Of a stretch of DNA of 38,253 nt, positions 1-7,700 are shown in pieces (position 1 is the first letter of the stretch; the number at the start of each line of letters is the position of its first letter). The stretch spans positions 1-38,253 of the forward strand of contig CAZCKC010000011.1 of NCBI GenBank assembly GCA_964499235.1. The letters run 5' to 3'. The notes below the pieces were generated by a model. That model made no database searches. It saw nothing but the letters and a program-made list of their open reading frames with translations, and was not told where the DNA came from. The stretch comes from JAFGRR01 sp964499235. Lineage in GTDB: Bacteria; Planctomycetota; Phycisphaerae; UBA1845; Fen-1342. A program made the translations under genes and the position numbers.

Positions 1-783
1 GAGCGGGGCGACGCGGTGGGTGCGGAGGTAGCTGGCGCCCTGCTGGGCGGCAAAGAGCTCGGCCGCGAGGGTGGCGGCGTCGCGGTCGGCTGGCGCGCGG
101 CCGGCGTCGCGGTCGCCGAGGAGCACGCCGAGGAAGGACTTGCGGGCGGGCGAGACGCAGAGCGGCAGCTCGAACGCCCGGCGGAGGCGCTGGAGCTGCT
201 GCAGGACGACGACGCTGGCCTGCGCGGAGCGGCTGAGGAACATGCCCATGCCGGGGTCGAGGATCAGGCGGTCGCGCTGGACGCCGGCGGCCTCGAACGC
301 GGCGATGCGCTGCTCGAAGAAGCCCAGGATGCGGTCGAGGATCGTATCGGCCGGGATGGACTCGCGGCGCGCGCGGGCCTCGGGCGAGGTCGAGTGCATG
401 ATCAGGACGCGGGCGGGGTGGTTGGCGAGCAGCTCGGGGATCACGGGGTCGCGGCCGGCGGTGACGTCGTTGACCAGTGCGACGCCGTGCTCGAGCGCGT
501 GCCGCATCACCGCCGGGCGGTAGGTATCGACCGAGAGCGTGGCGCCGTCGGCATGCAGGGCGCGGATCACGGGGTCGAGACGGGCGATCTCGGTGTCGGC
601 GTCGACGGACTCAGCGTCGGGATGGGTGGACTGCGCGCCGAGGTCAATGATGTCGGCGCCCTCGGCCAGCAGCGTGCGGGCGTGCTGGATCGCACGGTCG
701 GTGTCGAGGAACTGACCGCCGTCGGAGAACGAGTCGCGGGTGACGTTGACGATGCCGAGGATTTGGGGGTGGGGGTCGAGCAT
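1..783 (-). CDS. folP: Dihydropteroate synthase, 3' end cut by window edge
   Basis: Condenses 6-hydroxymethyl-dihydropterin diphosphate with p-aminobenzoate in cytosolic folate synthesis. The reverse-strand frame opens with ATG at 783-781 and reads MLDPHPQILGIVNVTRDSFSDGG, which carries the family's first signature (G-I-x-N-V-T-x-D-S-F-S-D-G-G). Further in are the pterin-site DLGAQSTHPDAE, the NDVTAGRDP stretch, LILDPGMGMF and the sulfonamide-loop ARKSFLG. The last visible codons give YLRTHRVAPL, matching the R-x-H near the family C-terminus, so only a few residues should lie beyond position 1. The second signature reads DPGMGMF rather than the common DPGIGFGK; I recall similar DPGMG forms in some homologues. 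No good Shine-Dalgarno or -10 box was seen before this ATG. It lies downstream of gatA on the same strand, separated by 169 bp that carry two repeats. Confidence 0.93.
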   Translation of the reverse strand, partial: MLDPHPQILGIVNVTRDSFSDGGQFLDTDRAIQHARTLLAEGADIIDLGAQSTHPDAESVDADTEIARLDPVIRALHADGATLSVDTYRPAVMRHALEHGVALVNDVTAGRDPVIPELLANHPARVLIMHSTSPEARARRESIPADTILDRILGFFEQRIAAFEAAGVQRDRLILDPGMGMFLSRSAQASVVVLQQLQRLRRAFELPLCVSPARKSFLGVLLGDRDAGRAPADRDAATLAAELFAAQQGASYLRTHRVAPL

Positions 784-810
784 TCAAGGCTTCTTCGTGG
801 CGATGATTCA

Positions 811-913
811 GTCAGTTACCCAGGCTGAAGCCTGGCGCACCTGCATCTCGGGCGTGGCACCCGCTCCTCGTAATGCACACTCTGTCAGTCCCGCAGGCTG
901 AAGCCTGGGGCAC
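811..913. repeat. Two direct copies of a 30-bp repeat with palindromic core
   Basis: Copies at 811-840 and 884-913 share GTCAGT, a short variable part, then CAGGCTGAAGCCTGG and GCAC. The core CAGGCT-GA-AGCCTG is an inverted repeat that could form a small hairpin. A degenerate third copy lies near 7635-7665, between the CvpA-like gene and recJ. All three are intergenic. They could be REP-like elements, transcription-end hairpins or remnants of a dispersed family; the sequence does not decide. Confidence 0.75.
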
Positions 914-952
914 CCGGCCTGAGTGCCCGCCGTCGCGATGGATTCTAGCGGG

Positions 953-2434
953 TCAGGGTTGCAGCGCGGGCGCGCGGGTGTGGTGGTCGGTGGCGCGTTC
1001 GAAGAGGCGGGCGGCCTGGAGGAGACCGGCTTCTTCGAAATGCGGGGCGAGGAGTTGCAGGCCGACGGGCAGGCCGGCGCCGTTGAAGCCGGCCGGGATC
1101 GAGATGCCCGGGATGCCGGCGAGGTTGGCGGGGATCGTCAGGGCGTCGGCCAGGTACATCGCGAGCGGGTCGGCCTCCTTCTCGCCGAGTGCGAAGGCGG
1201 CGGTCGGGGCAGCGGGCGACGCGATCACGTCGACCTGCTCGAACGCCTGCTCGAAATCCTCACGCAGCAGGCGGCGGACGCGCGAGGCCTTGTCGTAGTA
1301 GGCGTCGTAGTAGCCGGCCGAGAGGGCGAACGTGCCGAGCATGATGCGGCGCTTGACCTCGGCGCCGAAGCCTTGCTCGCGCGAGCGGCTGTAGAGGTCG
1401 ATCACGTTCTGCGGGTCGGCCGCGCGGTGGCCATACCGGACGCCGTCGAAGCGCGCAAGGTTGCTCGAGGCTTCGGCCGGCGCGATGACGTAGTAGGCGG
1501 CGACGCCGAACTCGGCGCGGGGCAGTGCGATCTCGACACACTGCGCGCCGAGGCGCTCGTATTCCGCGAGCGCGGCCTCGAAGACCGCTCGGACCTCTGG
1601 ATCGATCCCCGCGGCCAGAAACGCGGTGGGCACGCCGATCCGCAGCGAAGACTGGCGGCGGTCGAGCTCGGCTTCGTCGAGGGCGCTGAGCAGTTGCGGC
1701 GCGGGCTGGTCGACGGAGGTCGAGTCGCGCGGGTCGTGGCCGCAGAGCAGTTCGGTCAGCAGCGCCACGTCGGTGACGTTGGTCGCGAACGGGCCGATCT
1801 GGTCGAGGCTCGAACCGAACGCGACGAGGCCGTAGCGGGAGACGCGGCCGTAGGTCGGCTTCAAACCGACGACGCCGCAGAACGAGGCCGGCTGGCGGAT
1901 GGAGCCGCCGGTGTCCGAGCCGAGGGCGATCGGGGTCAGGCGGGCAGCGACGGCGGCGGCCGACCCGCCGGAGGAGCCGCCGGGGACGTGGTTGGTGTTC
2001 CACGGGTTGCGGGTGGGCTCGAAGGCCGTGTGCTCGGTGGAGGAGCCCATGGCGAATTCGTCGAGGTTGGTCTTGCCGACGACGACGGCGCCGGCGGCGA
2101 GGATCTTCTCGACGGCGGTCGCGTTGTAGGGCGACGCGTAAGGCGCGAGGATGCGGGAAGCACAGGTGGTGCGGCCGACGCGGTAGCAGAGGTTGTCCTT
2201 GAGCGCGATCGGCACGCCGGCGAGCGGGCCGAGGGGCCGGCCGGCGTCGCGGGCGGCGTCGACGGCGGCGGCGGCTTCGCGGGCCTGATCGGGGAACAGC
2301 TGGAGGAACGCGTGGATGGCGGGGTCGAGCTGCTCGATGCGGGCGAGGGCGGCGTCGCAGGCGGCGATGGCGGACTGCTGGCCGGCGGCGATGGCGGCGG
2401 CGAGCTCGCGGGCGGATTGGGGCGGTTCGGGCAT
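953..2434 (-). CDS. gatA: Asp-tRNA(Asn)/Glu-tRNA(Gln) amidotransferase subunit A
   Basis: Amidase subunit of the GatCAB complex, which releases ammonia from glutamine to convert misacylated Glu-tRNA(Gln) or Asp-tRNA(Asn). The 493-residue product has normal family length. The amidase catalytic triad is visible as Lys79 (PIALKDN), Ser154 (PGGSSGGSAAA) and Ser178 (GSDTGGSIRQPAS), followed by GLKPTYGRVSRYGLVAFGSS. The start is ATG at 2434-2432 (MPEPPQSARELAAAIAAG). The frame stays open upstream to 3253, but that stretch overlaps the divergent pseudopilin gene, is very rich in Arg and His, and is not GatA-like. A good promoter lies at 2552-2579, implying a leader of about 110 nt. gatB and gatC are not in the window. 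Confidence 0.96.
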   Translation of the reverse strand: MPEPPQSARELAAAIAAGQQSAIAACDAALARIEQLDPAIHAFLQLFPDQAREAAAAVDAARDAGRPLGPLAGVPIALKDNLCYRVGRTTCASRILAPYASPYNATAVEKILAAGAVVVGKTNLDEFAMGSSTEHTAFEPTRNPWNTNHVPGGSSGGSAAAVAARLTPIALGSDTGGSIRQPASFCGVVGLKPTYGRVSRYGLVAFGSSLDQIGPFATNVTDVALLTELLCGHDPRDSTSVDQPAPQLLSALDEAELDRRQSSLRIGVPTAFLAAGIDPEVRAVFEAALAEYERLGAQCVEIALPRAEFGVAAYYVIAPAEASSNLARFDGVRYGHRAADPQNVIDLYSRSREQGFGAEVKRRIMLGTFALSAGYYDAYYDKASRVRRLLREDFEQAFEQVDVIASPAAPTAAFALGEKEADPLAMYLADALTIPANLAGIPGISIPAGFNGAGLPVGLQLLAPHFEEAGLLQAARLFERATDHHTRAPALQP

Positions 2435-2551
2435 CGTGGGCAGCCTGCAAACGGGGGTCACGCGTCGCGGCGTAGTCTCGGGGAGGAGCCGCGGGGCTGC
2501 AAGCGGGCCGGCGTTGTCGGTTGAGAGGCGTTGTCGGGCTCTAAACCAGCG

Positions 2552-2579
2552 ATTATCGGATGTTTTTAGGGAATGTGAA
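2552..2579 (-). promoter_or_regulatory. Promoter for gatA (-35/-10)
   Basis: On the reverse strand TTCACA (2579-2574, 5 of 6 to TTGACA) is separated by 16 nt from GATAAT (2557-2552, 5 of 6 to TATAAT). Transcription would start near 2545, about 110 nt before the gatA ATG. It is back to back with the forward -10 at 2600. Confidence 0.6.
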
Positions 2580-2599
2580 CTGCGATGGGCGGGAGGTGG

Positions 2600-2605
2600 T
2601 ACAAT
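2600..2605 (+). promoter_or_regulatory. Probable -10 box (TACAAT) for the pseudopilin gene
   Basis: TACAAT lies 54 nt before the TTG start at 2660, leaving a leader of about 48 nt that contains the GGAGGA Shine-Dalgarno. No strong -35 is visible; GTGAAC at 2575-2580 is the nearest partial match, with a 19-nt spacer. Confidence 0.5.
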
Positions 2606-2659
2606 TGAGAGCCGAAGTGGCCGTCGGTTTGTCCACGAGGCCCCGCCGGAGGAAATGGG

Positions 2660-3397
2660 TTGCCCCGCCTGCGAAGCTGCCGCCCTGCGTTCACGCTGAT
2701 CGAGTTGCTGGTCGTGGTGGCGATCATCTCGCTGCTGGTGTCGATCCTGATGCCGTCGCTGTCGCGGGCGCGGGAGCAGGCGAAGTCGACGGTCTGCCTG
2801 ACGCGGCTGAACGAGATGATGAAGGCGACGGTGGCATACGGAGGCGATCACGACTTCGCGCTGCCGCCACTGGTGTACGGCGTGTGGGTTGATGATGAAG
2901 AGAGCAGTGGCGCTGCGGACGCGACGCACGGCTGGGCGGAGGTGCTGTATGAGTACCTGTACAACGCGCACGACTTTCGCAATGACCAGGACTTTCCGGT
3001 GCAGCGGAACGTGGGCAACCGGCACGAGCTGTGGGTCGACAAGGCGGCCAACCCGCTCGAGAACAGCAGTGGCCATTACCGCGCGTACTATTTTGCGTGG
3101 AAGTCGGGGAACCTGGACGGGGTGAACCCGAAGGTGCCGTTCATCATGGACGCGAACCCGACGGTGACGTACTGCCCCGATGTCTCGTCGAGCTACATCG
3201 TGCCGGAGCGGATCGCCGGCCTCGAAGGCGAGGCGTACGTGGACGAGCGGCACTATGGCGGGGCGAACTACGTTTACAACGACGGGTCCGCGCGGCGCGA
3301 GACGCAGTTGAAGGAGCAGCTCGCGATCGACTGGGACCTCGACGGGCGCTCGGATGTCGAAGGAGTCGAGACTGAGTTCGAGCTATCTGGACAATAA
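2660..3397 (+). CDS. Type II pseudopilin-like protein with H-X9-DG C-terminal motif
   Basis: Surface or periplasmic protein of the type II secretion/prepilin class. The N-terminus MPRLRSCRPA-FTLIELLVVV is a short basic leader followed by the F-T-L-I-E-L motif and a hydrophobic helix (about residues 11-33). Prepilin peptidase should cut between Ala10 and Phe11; the residue before the cut is Ala rather than the usual Gly. Near the end, H198-YGGANYVYN-DG fits the H-X9-DG motif of planctomycete-type prepilin-like proteins. The start is TTG at 2660, preceded by GGAGGA (2648-2653) with 6 nt spacing; the ATG at 2655 is in another frame. The 245-residue reading frame overlaps the next gene by 44 nt. 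No secretion ATPase, prepilin peptidase or other pilin gene is nearby, so it may belong to a large dispersed family. Confidence 0.85.
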   Translation: MPRLRSCRPAFTLIELLVVVAIISLLVSILMPSLSRAREQAKSTVCLTRLNEMMKATVAYGGDHDFALPPLVYGVWVDDEESSGAADATHGWAEVLYEYLYNAHDFRNDQDFPVQRNVGNRHELWVDKAANPLENSSGHYRAYYFAWKSGNLDGVNPKVPFIMDANPTVTYCPDVSSSYIVPERIAGLEGEAYVDERHYGGANYVYNDGSARRETQLKEQLAIDWDLDGRSDVEGVETEFELSGQ

Positions 3398-4517
3398 CGC
3401 GACGACCTGCGTGGACGAGCGGGTCTTCGCGGCGATGGCGCCGCTGTTTCGCGCACAGTATGGCAACGCGTCGAGCACGCATCACTTCGGAGCGCAGCTG
3501 GGCGGCCGGGTCGAGGAGGCCCGCAGCCAGGTCGCGCGGCTGATCAACGCCCGCGCGCGCGAGATCGTCTTCACCAGCGGGGCGACCGAGTCGAACAACG
3601 CGGCCTTGTTCGGGCTGCTGGCGGCGCAGCCTGAGAAGCGGCACGTTGTCATCACCTCGATCGAGCACGCGGCGGTGCTGGAGCCGGCCGCGGAGCTGGA
3701 GCGGCGCGGCTATCGCGTGACGCGGCTGGCGGTCAACGGGTCGGGCTTTCCGGATCTGGATGAGCTTGAGGCAGCGGTCAGCGATGACACCGCCGTCGTA
3801 TCGTGCATGCTCTGCAACAACGAGACGGGGCTGGTCCTGCCGGTGGCGGAGGTGGTCGCCCGGGCGCACGCGCGCGGCGTGCCGGTGCACACGGACGCAG
3901 TGCAGGCAATCGGAAAGCTCGATGTCGATGTGAAGACGCTCGGCGTCGACCTGTTGTCGCTGACCGCCCACAAGATCCACGGGCCGAAGGGCGTCGGGGC
4001 GTTGTACGTGCGGCGGGGGCTCAACTGGCGGCCGATGATCTTCGGCGGCCCGCAGGAACGAAACCGACGCGGCGGAACGACGAATGTGCCGGGGGTGATC
4101 GGCTTTGGCGTGGCAGCGGAGCTGGCGCGGACGGAGTGGCCGGCGGAACGCGAGCGTGTCACGGGGCTGCGGGACCGGCTCGAGGCGGGCCTGACCGAGC
4201 GGCTGCCGAACGCGGTGGTGATCGACCGGGAGCAGCCGCGGAACGGCTTCACGAGCTGCGTCTGCTTTGCGGGCGTCGAGGCGGAGGCGGTGCTGCTGCT
4301 GTTGAGCGAGCGGGGCATCTGCGTCTCGAGCGGGGCGGCGTGCAGCAGCGGGTCGCTGGAGCCGTCGCACGTGCTCAAGGCGATGGGGGTTGACCCGCAT
4401 GTCGCGCAGGGTCAGATCCGGTTCTCGCTGAGCCGGTTCACGACGGCGGCCGAGATCGACCACGTGGTGGAGACGCTGCCTACCGTGATCGAGAAGGTGG
4501 CGGCGGTGAACATCTGA
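3354..4517 (+). CDS. Cysteine desulfurase, NifS/IscS family
   Basis: PLP enzyme that takes sulfur from cysteine as an enzyme-bound persulfide and feeds Fe-S cluster or thio-cofactor assembly. The 387-residue product starts with the typical YLDNNATT segment. It has TSGATESNN, the PLP-binding segment HTDAVQAIGK, Schiff-base Lys207 in SLTAHKIHGPKG, the RGGTTNVPG loop, and catalytic Cys330 in SSGAACSSGS. ATG at 3354 is the only start codon close before YLDNNATT and lies 44 nt inside the pseudopilin gene. There is no clear Shine-Dalgarno, so translation may be coupled. No iscU, nifU or suf gene is adjacent, so NifS, IscS or a tRNA-thiolation partner cannot be told apart. Confidence 0.93.
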   Translation: MSKESRLSSSYLDNNATTCVDERVFAAMAPLFRAQYGNASSTHHFGAQLGGRVEEARSQVARLINARAREIVFTSGATESNNAALFGLLAAQPEKRHVVITSIEHAAVLEPAAELERRGYRVTRLAVNGSGFPDLDELEAAVSDDTAVVSCMLCNNETGLVLPVAEVVARAHARGVPVHTDAVQAIGKLDVDVKTLGVDLLSLTAHKIHGPKGVGALYVRRGLNWRPMIFGGPQERNRRGGTTNVPGVIGFGVAAELARTEWPAERERVTGLRDRLEAGLTERLPNAVVIDREQPRNGFTSCVCFAGVEAEAVLLLLSERGICVSSGAACSSGSLEPSHVLKAMGVDPHVAQGQIRFSLSRFTTAAEIDHVVETLPTVIEKVAAVNI

Positions 4518-4549
4518 CCGGCGGCGGCCGGCTGACGCGGGAGCGTGGG

Positions 4550-5299
4550 GTGGCGGGGCCGCGTTTTTTTGTGCCTGAATTGGCGGTTGGGACGGTGAGC
4601 TTGCCGGCAGCGGAAGCGCGGCACGCAGCGGTGAGCTTGCGTTTGCGCGCCGGGGAGTCGGTGCGGCTCTTTGATGGTGCGGGGCGGGTGGCAGACGCAG
4701 TACTGACCAAGTGCGAGCTGGGTGGAAAACGGGCGGCGCCCTGCGTGGCGGCAGCGGTCGGGGACCTCCGGCTCGTGCCATTGCAGCAGCCGGGCTTGCG
4801 ACTGTTCGTGGCGGGGTGCAAGGGGCCGCGGCTGACGTGGCTGGTGGAGAAGTGCACGGAGCTGGGGGTGGCGGAGCTGTGCTTCACGAAGTTTGACCGG
4901 AGCGTGGTGCCCGTGCGGGCGGCGGGGGTGGAAAAGCTGGCGCGGACGGCGTTGGAGGCGAGCAAGCAGTGCGGGCGGGCGTGGCTGCCGCGGGTGACTT
5001 GTGAGCATGGGTTTGAGGCGGTGCTGGCGGAGCATGGGGGGAAGCGGCTCGCGGTGGCGCAGCCAGGGGCGAGTGCGCCGCCGGTGGGTGCGTGGTTGGG
5101 GGCGCGGATGGATGATTCAGACGACGCGGGGCTGCTCAGTGCTTGCGTCGGGCCAGAGGGGGGCCTGAGCGAGCGGGAGCTGGAGCTCGTGCGGGTAGCG
5201 GGCGTTGAGCTGGTGACGCTGGGACCACACGTGTTGCGGGTCGAGACGGCGGCGGTGGCGTGCGCGGCGGCCTGGGCGGGGGTGATCGCGGGGCGTTGA
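4550..5299 (+). CDS. rsmE: 16S rRNA (uracil1498-N3)-methyltransferase
   Basis: SPOUT-family methyltransferase for U1498 of 16S rRNA. The 249-residue product has an N-terminal PUA-like part (RFFVPE ... HAAVSLRLRAGESVRLFDGAG) and a C-terminal knotted SAM domain. The latter carries WLVEKCTELGV, GPEGGLSERE (201-210) and LGPHVLRVETA (224-234), which are the RsmE SAM-site signatures. The start is GTG at 4550, 32 nt after the desulfurase stop, in a G-rich stretch without a convincing Shine-Dalgarno. It is probably cotranscribed with the two genes before it and converges on kdsA. Confidence 0.93.
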   Translation: MAGPRFFVPELAVGTVSLPAAEARHAAVSLRLRAGESVRLFDGAGRVADAVLTKCELGGKRAAPCVAAAVGDLRLVPLQQPGLRLFVAGCKGPRLTWLVEKCTELGVAELCFTKFDRSVVPVRAAGVEKLARTALEASKQCGRAWLPRVTCEHGFEAVLAEHGGKRLAVAQPGASAPPVGAWLGARMDDSDDAGLLSACVGPEGGLSERELELVRVAGVELVTLGPHVLRVETAAVACAAAWAGVIAGR

Positions 5300-5348
5300 G
5301 CGTTGCGGCATCGGCGTGTCAGCCTCTAGGCATCGCGCCCCGCGCGGC

Positions 5349-5368
5349 GTCCGGTACGGAGCCCGGAC
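5349..5368. terminator. Hairpin between convergent rsmE and kdsA
   Basis: GTCCGG (5349-5354) and CCGGAC (5363-5368) form a 6-bp stem with an 8-nt loop. No long T run follows on either strand, so a two-way terminator role is only inferred from its place between converging genes. Confidence 0.3.
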
Positions 5369-5410
5369 ACATTCTTGGTGCGAGTTCAGCGTCTACTGAC
5401 TGTGCGAGCG

Positions 5411-6247
5411 TCAGGCCGGCGGCGGTTCGGCAACGGCGGCGCGGATGCGGACGACGATGTCGAGCAGCGCGTCGAGCTGGTCGAGCGGCCAGACGGTGGC
5501 GGCGTCGCTGTGGGCGTTGGCCGGGTCGTCGTGGACTTCCATGAACAGGCCGTCGATGCCGGCCGCGACAGCGGCGCGGGTCAGGAGCGGGATGAACTCG
5601 CGGAGACCGCCGGTGGTGTTGCCGCTCGCGCCGGGGTGCTGGACGGAGTGCGTGGCGTCGAAGACGACGGGGGCGAACTGCCGCATCACGGCGAGGCCGG
5701 TCATGTCGTTGACGAGCCGCTCGTAGCCGAAGGTCGATCCGCGGTCGGTGAGCAGGATGTTGTCGTTACCGGCGGCGCGGGCTTTCTCGGCGATGAGGCG
5801 GGTTTTCTCGGGGGCGAGGAACTGGCCTTTCTTGATGTTGACGGCGGCCTTCGTCTCGGCAGCGGCGACGATGAGGTCGGTCTGGCGGCAGAGGAAGGCG
5901 GGGATCTGGAGGCAGTCGAGGACGGCGCCAGCGGTGGTGGCCTGCTGGGGTTCGTGAACGTCGCTGAGGACGGGAACGCCGAGCTCGGCGCGGACTTCGC
6001 CGAGGATCTTGAGACCTTCGTCCAGGCCGGGGCCGCGGGCGGAGTGGATGCTCGAGCGATTGGCCTTGTCGAAGCTGGCCTTGAAGACGAAGGGCAGGTG
6101 GTGGCGGTCGGCCAGGGTGCGGATCTTTTCGGCCAGGCTGAGCGCGTGGCCGCGGCTCTCGAGTACGCAGGGGCCGGCGATGAGCAGCAGCGGGTGGCCG
6201 CGTCCGACCGTATGGGGTCCGAGTTGAACGGCTGTAATGGGGTCCAT
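5411..6247 (-). CDS. kdsA: 3-deoxy-8-phosphooctulonate synthase, metal-dependent type
   Basis: Condenses phosphoenolpyruvate with arabinose 5-phosphate to KDO 8-phosphate for the lipopolysaccharide inner core. Length is 278 residues, as usual. Family segments are FKASFDKANRSS, GLDEGLKIL, VLSDVHEP, LCRQTDL, NIKKGQF and the DRGSTFGY loop. Cys27 in LIAGPCVLES marks the metal-dependent class (the E. coli type has Asn here); the other expected ligands are His200 (FDATHS), Glu237 (FMEVH) and Asp248 (AHSDA). The start ATG at 6247 sits 6 nt after a TAACAT -10 box, so the mRNA is probably leaderless. It implies an outer membrane with KDO. Confidence 0.96.
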   Translation of the reverse strand: MDPITAVQLGPHTVGRGHPLLLIAGPCVLESRGHALSLAEKIRTLADRHHLPFVFKASFDKANRSSIHSARGPGLDEGLKILGEVRAELGVPVLSDVHEPQQATTAGAVLDCLQIPAFLCRQTDLIVAAAETKAAVNIKKGQFLAPEKTRLIAEKARAAGNDNILLTDRGSTFGYERLVNDMTGLAVMRQFAPVVFDATHSVQHPGASGNTTGGLREFIPLLTRAAVAAGIDGLFMEVHDDPANAHSDAATVWPLDQLDALLDIVVRIRAAVAEPPPA

Positions 6248-6259
6248 GGGTGCATGTTA
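6248..6259 (-). promoter_or_regulatory. Leaderless promoter of kdsA (-10 TAACAT, 6 nt to ATG)
   Basis: On the reverse strand TAACAT (6259-6254) is followed by GCACCC and then the kdsA ATG. A start site 7 nt after the -10 would be the A of the ATG. No Shine-Dalgarno is present and no clear -35 was found. Confidence 0.6.
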
Positions 6260-6389
6260 TCGCCTTGAGGAAACATTCCCAGGGCGGGCGGCGCGGGCGG
6301 TTGCCGCGGGGGTGGATTGTTTAGCAGGCTCCAGGCGGGGGCGGAGCGCGGAGGTCCGCCTGTCACGCGTTGGGACCGGAGCTTCCATC

Positions 6390-7481
6390 ATGTCGGACAA
6401 GCAACCGTTTGGCGGCGGATACGCCGCGCCGCCGCCACCTTCTGCGCCGCATCGGGCGAGCAACTTCCTGTGGCTGGTCCGGCTGCTGGTGTGGGGCGGG
6501 CTGGCGGTCGCCGTGATCACGGGTGGACCGCTGGTGAGCGCGGTGGCGTTGTCGGCGTTTCTGGCCGCGTTGGTCGCCGATTATGACGGGTTTGGGCGGC
6601 ACGTGATTCGGATCGGGAGCCTGCCGCTGGCGGCGTGGCTGACGCGGTTTGTCGAGCCGCAGCTGCTGAGCGCGCTGCCGCCGGCGTTCGGGAACGAGAC
6701 GGCCTTCGGGCTGACGCCGGCATGGTGCGTGAGCTTTGCGCTGCTGGTGCTGGGGTTGAACCTGCTCGTGACGGTGTGGCCACGGCGGCGACGGGCGCGG
6801 GGCTGGGGTTATGCGTTGAACCACTTGGCCGGGATCGGGCTGGGTGTGACGTGGGGGGCGGCGGGCGTGGTCGCGTTGTTTTGGGGGCTGAGCGCATTTG
6901 AATCGCCGTTGCGGCTGATCGACCAGACGCTGCAGCAGACGCCGATCCAGCGGCTGTCGCCGATCCCGCATTTGGCGAAGCTGCGGGGGCGGCTGAGTGA
7001 GGACCCGGCGGCCGGGTGGCTGGAGCGGCGCAACGTGCTGCATCACGTGCCGACGGTCGCGACGGTGCGGGAACTGGCCGACCTGGCGCAGGATCCGGTG
7101 GCGATGCAGGCGCTGGCGCGAAGCCCGGAGCTGCGGCAGCTCGGCGAGTTGCCGGACGCGCAGGCGGTGCTGGCGCGGCTGGAGAAGCATCCGCACGTGC
7201 AGCAGGCGCTCGAGCGGCGCGACGTCGAGGCGCTGATGCTGAACCCGGCGGCGGCGGATTTGCTCGACGATCCCAAACTGCTGAGCCTGGCACAGGAGCA
7301 GCTGCCGGCCGTCCGGCAAGCGCTGAAGCAGACGAGCAACGCGCGGCTGAAGGCGTGGGCGGAGAAGCTCGACGCCGACGAGATTCGCCGGCTGCAGCGG
7401 GTGGCGTCGCGGGTCGTTCGCGAGGTGCAGCGGGCGGGCAGCGCGAACGAGCTGAAGCTAGCGCTCCGCAACGTGCGGTGA
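6390..7481 (+). CDS. CvpA-like inner-membrane protein
   Basis: 363 residues from ATG at 6390, which has GGAG at about 9 nt; the frame is open back to 6237 but that overlaps the kdsA promoter region. After a Pro-rich cytoplasmic head (residues 1-25) come four hydrophobic segments at about 26-42, 43-63, 111-131 and 143-168, the number and spacing typical of CvpA/colicin V production proteins. The last segment, HLAGIGLGVTWGAAGVV, resembles the conserved fourth helix of that family. The C-terminal 190 residues are helical, with short repeats around NPAAADLLDDPKLLS and HPHVQQALERRD. I recall such tails on CvpA-like proteins, but this is by eye only. Function is unknown; the family affects export and envelope stress. 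A terminator follows at 7556. Confidence 0.6.
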   Translation: MSDKQPFGGGYAAPPPPSAPHRASNFLWLVRLLVWGGLAVAVITGGPLVSAVALSAFLAALVADYDGFGRHVIRIGSLPLAAWLTRFVEPQLLSALPPAFGNETAFGLTPAWCVSFALLVLGLNLLVTVWPRRRRARGWGYALNHLAGIGLGVTWGAAGVVALFWGLSAFESPLRLIDQTLQQTPIQRLSPIPHLAKLRGRLSEDPAAGWLERRNVLHHVPTVATVRELADLAQDPVAMQALARSPELRQLGELPDAQAVLARLEKHPHVQQALERRDVEALMLNPAAADLLDDPKLLSLAQEQLPAVRQALKQTSNARLKAWAEKLDADEIRRLQRVASRVVREVQRAGSANELKLALRNVR

Positions 7482-7555
7482 GCACCGGTTCCGGGGTGGC
7501 GGTTCGGTTGAGGGTCGCAATCGTCGTCGTGAAAGGCGTGTGACGCGACAGAACC

Positions 7556-7582
7556 CTGCTCGGGAGCAGCCCATTCTTTTTT
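7556..7582 (+). terminator. Rho-independent terminator candidate after the CvpA-like gene
   Basis: CTGCT (7556-7560) and AGCAG (7565-7569) form a stem around CGGG, followed by CCCATTC and a run of six T to 7582. The stem is short and the T run starts several bases after it. It is the only clear T-tract hairpin seen in the window. Confidence 0.45.
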
Positions 7583-7634
7583 GATCGCCCGATGGAGGGG
7601 GTGGTGGGGGCAATGACTTACCGTACGTGGTGAA

Positions 7635-7665
7635 ACAGTCCGCCATGCTGAAAGCCTGCCGCACC
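7635..7665. repeat. Degenerate third copy of the CAGGCTGAAGCCTGG repeat
   Basis: CAGTCCGCCATGCTGAAAGC followed by CTGCCGCACC aligns with the repeats at 811-840 and 884-913, with a few substitutions and one inserted A. It lies in the 219-bp gap between the CvpA-like gene and recJ, just past the end of recJ. Confidence 0.5.
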
Positions 7666-7700
7666 CTGTAGGGGCACTTGGCTTCAGGGGGGTGCCGGGA

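Noticed and set aside
923..2524. Long forward open frame opposite gatA
   Set aside because: Antisense shadow of gatA produced by high GC; composition is Gly/Arg/Ala/Glu-rich without any domain, and gatA has all catalytic residues.
2435..3253. 273-residue N-terminal extension of the gatA frame
   Set aside because: Overlaps the divergent pseudopilin gene and the promoter pair, is not GatA-like, and the shorter form puts the catalytic residues at the expected 79/154/178.
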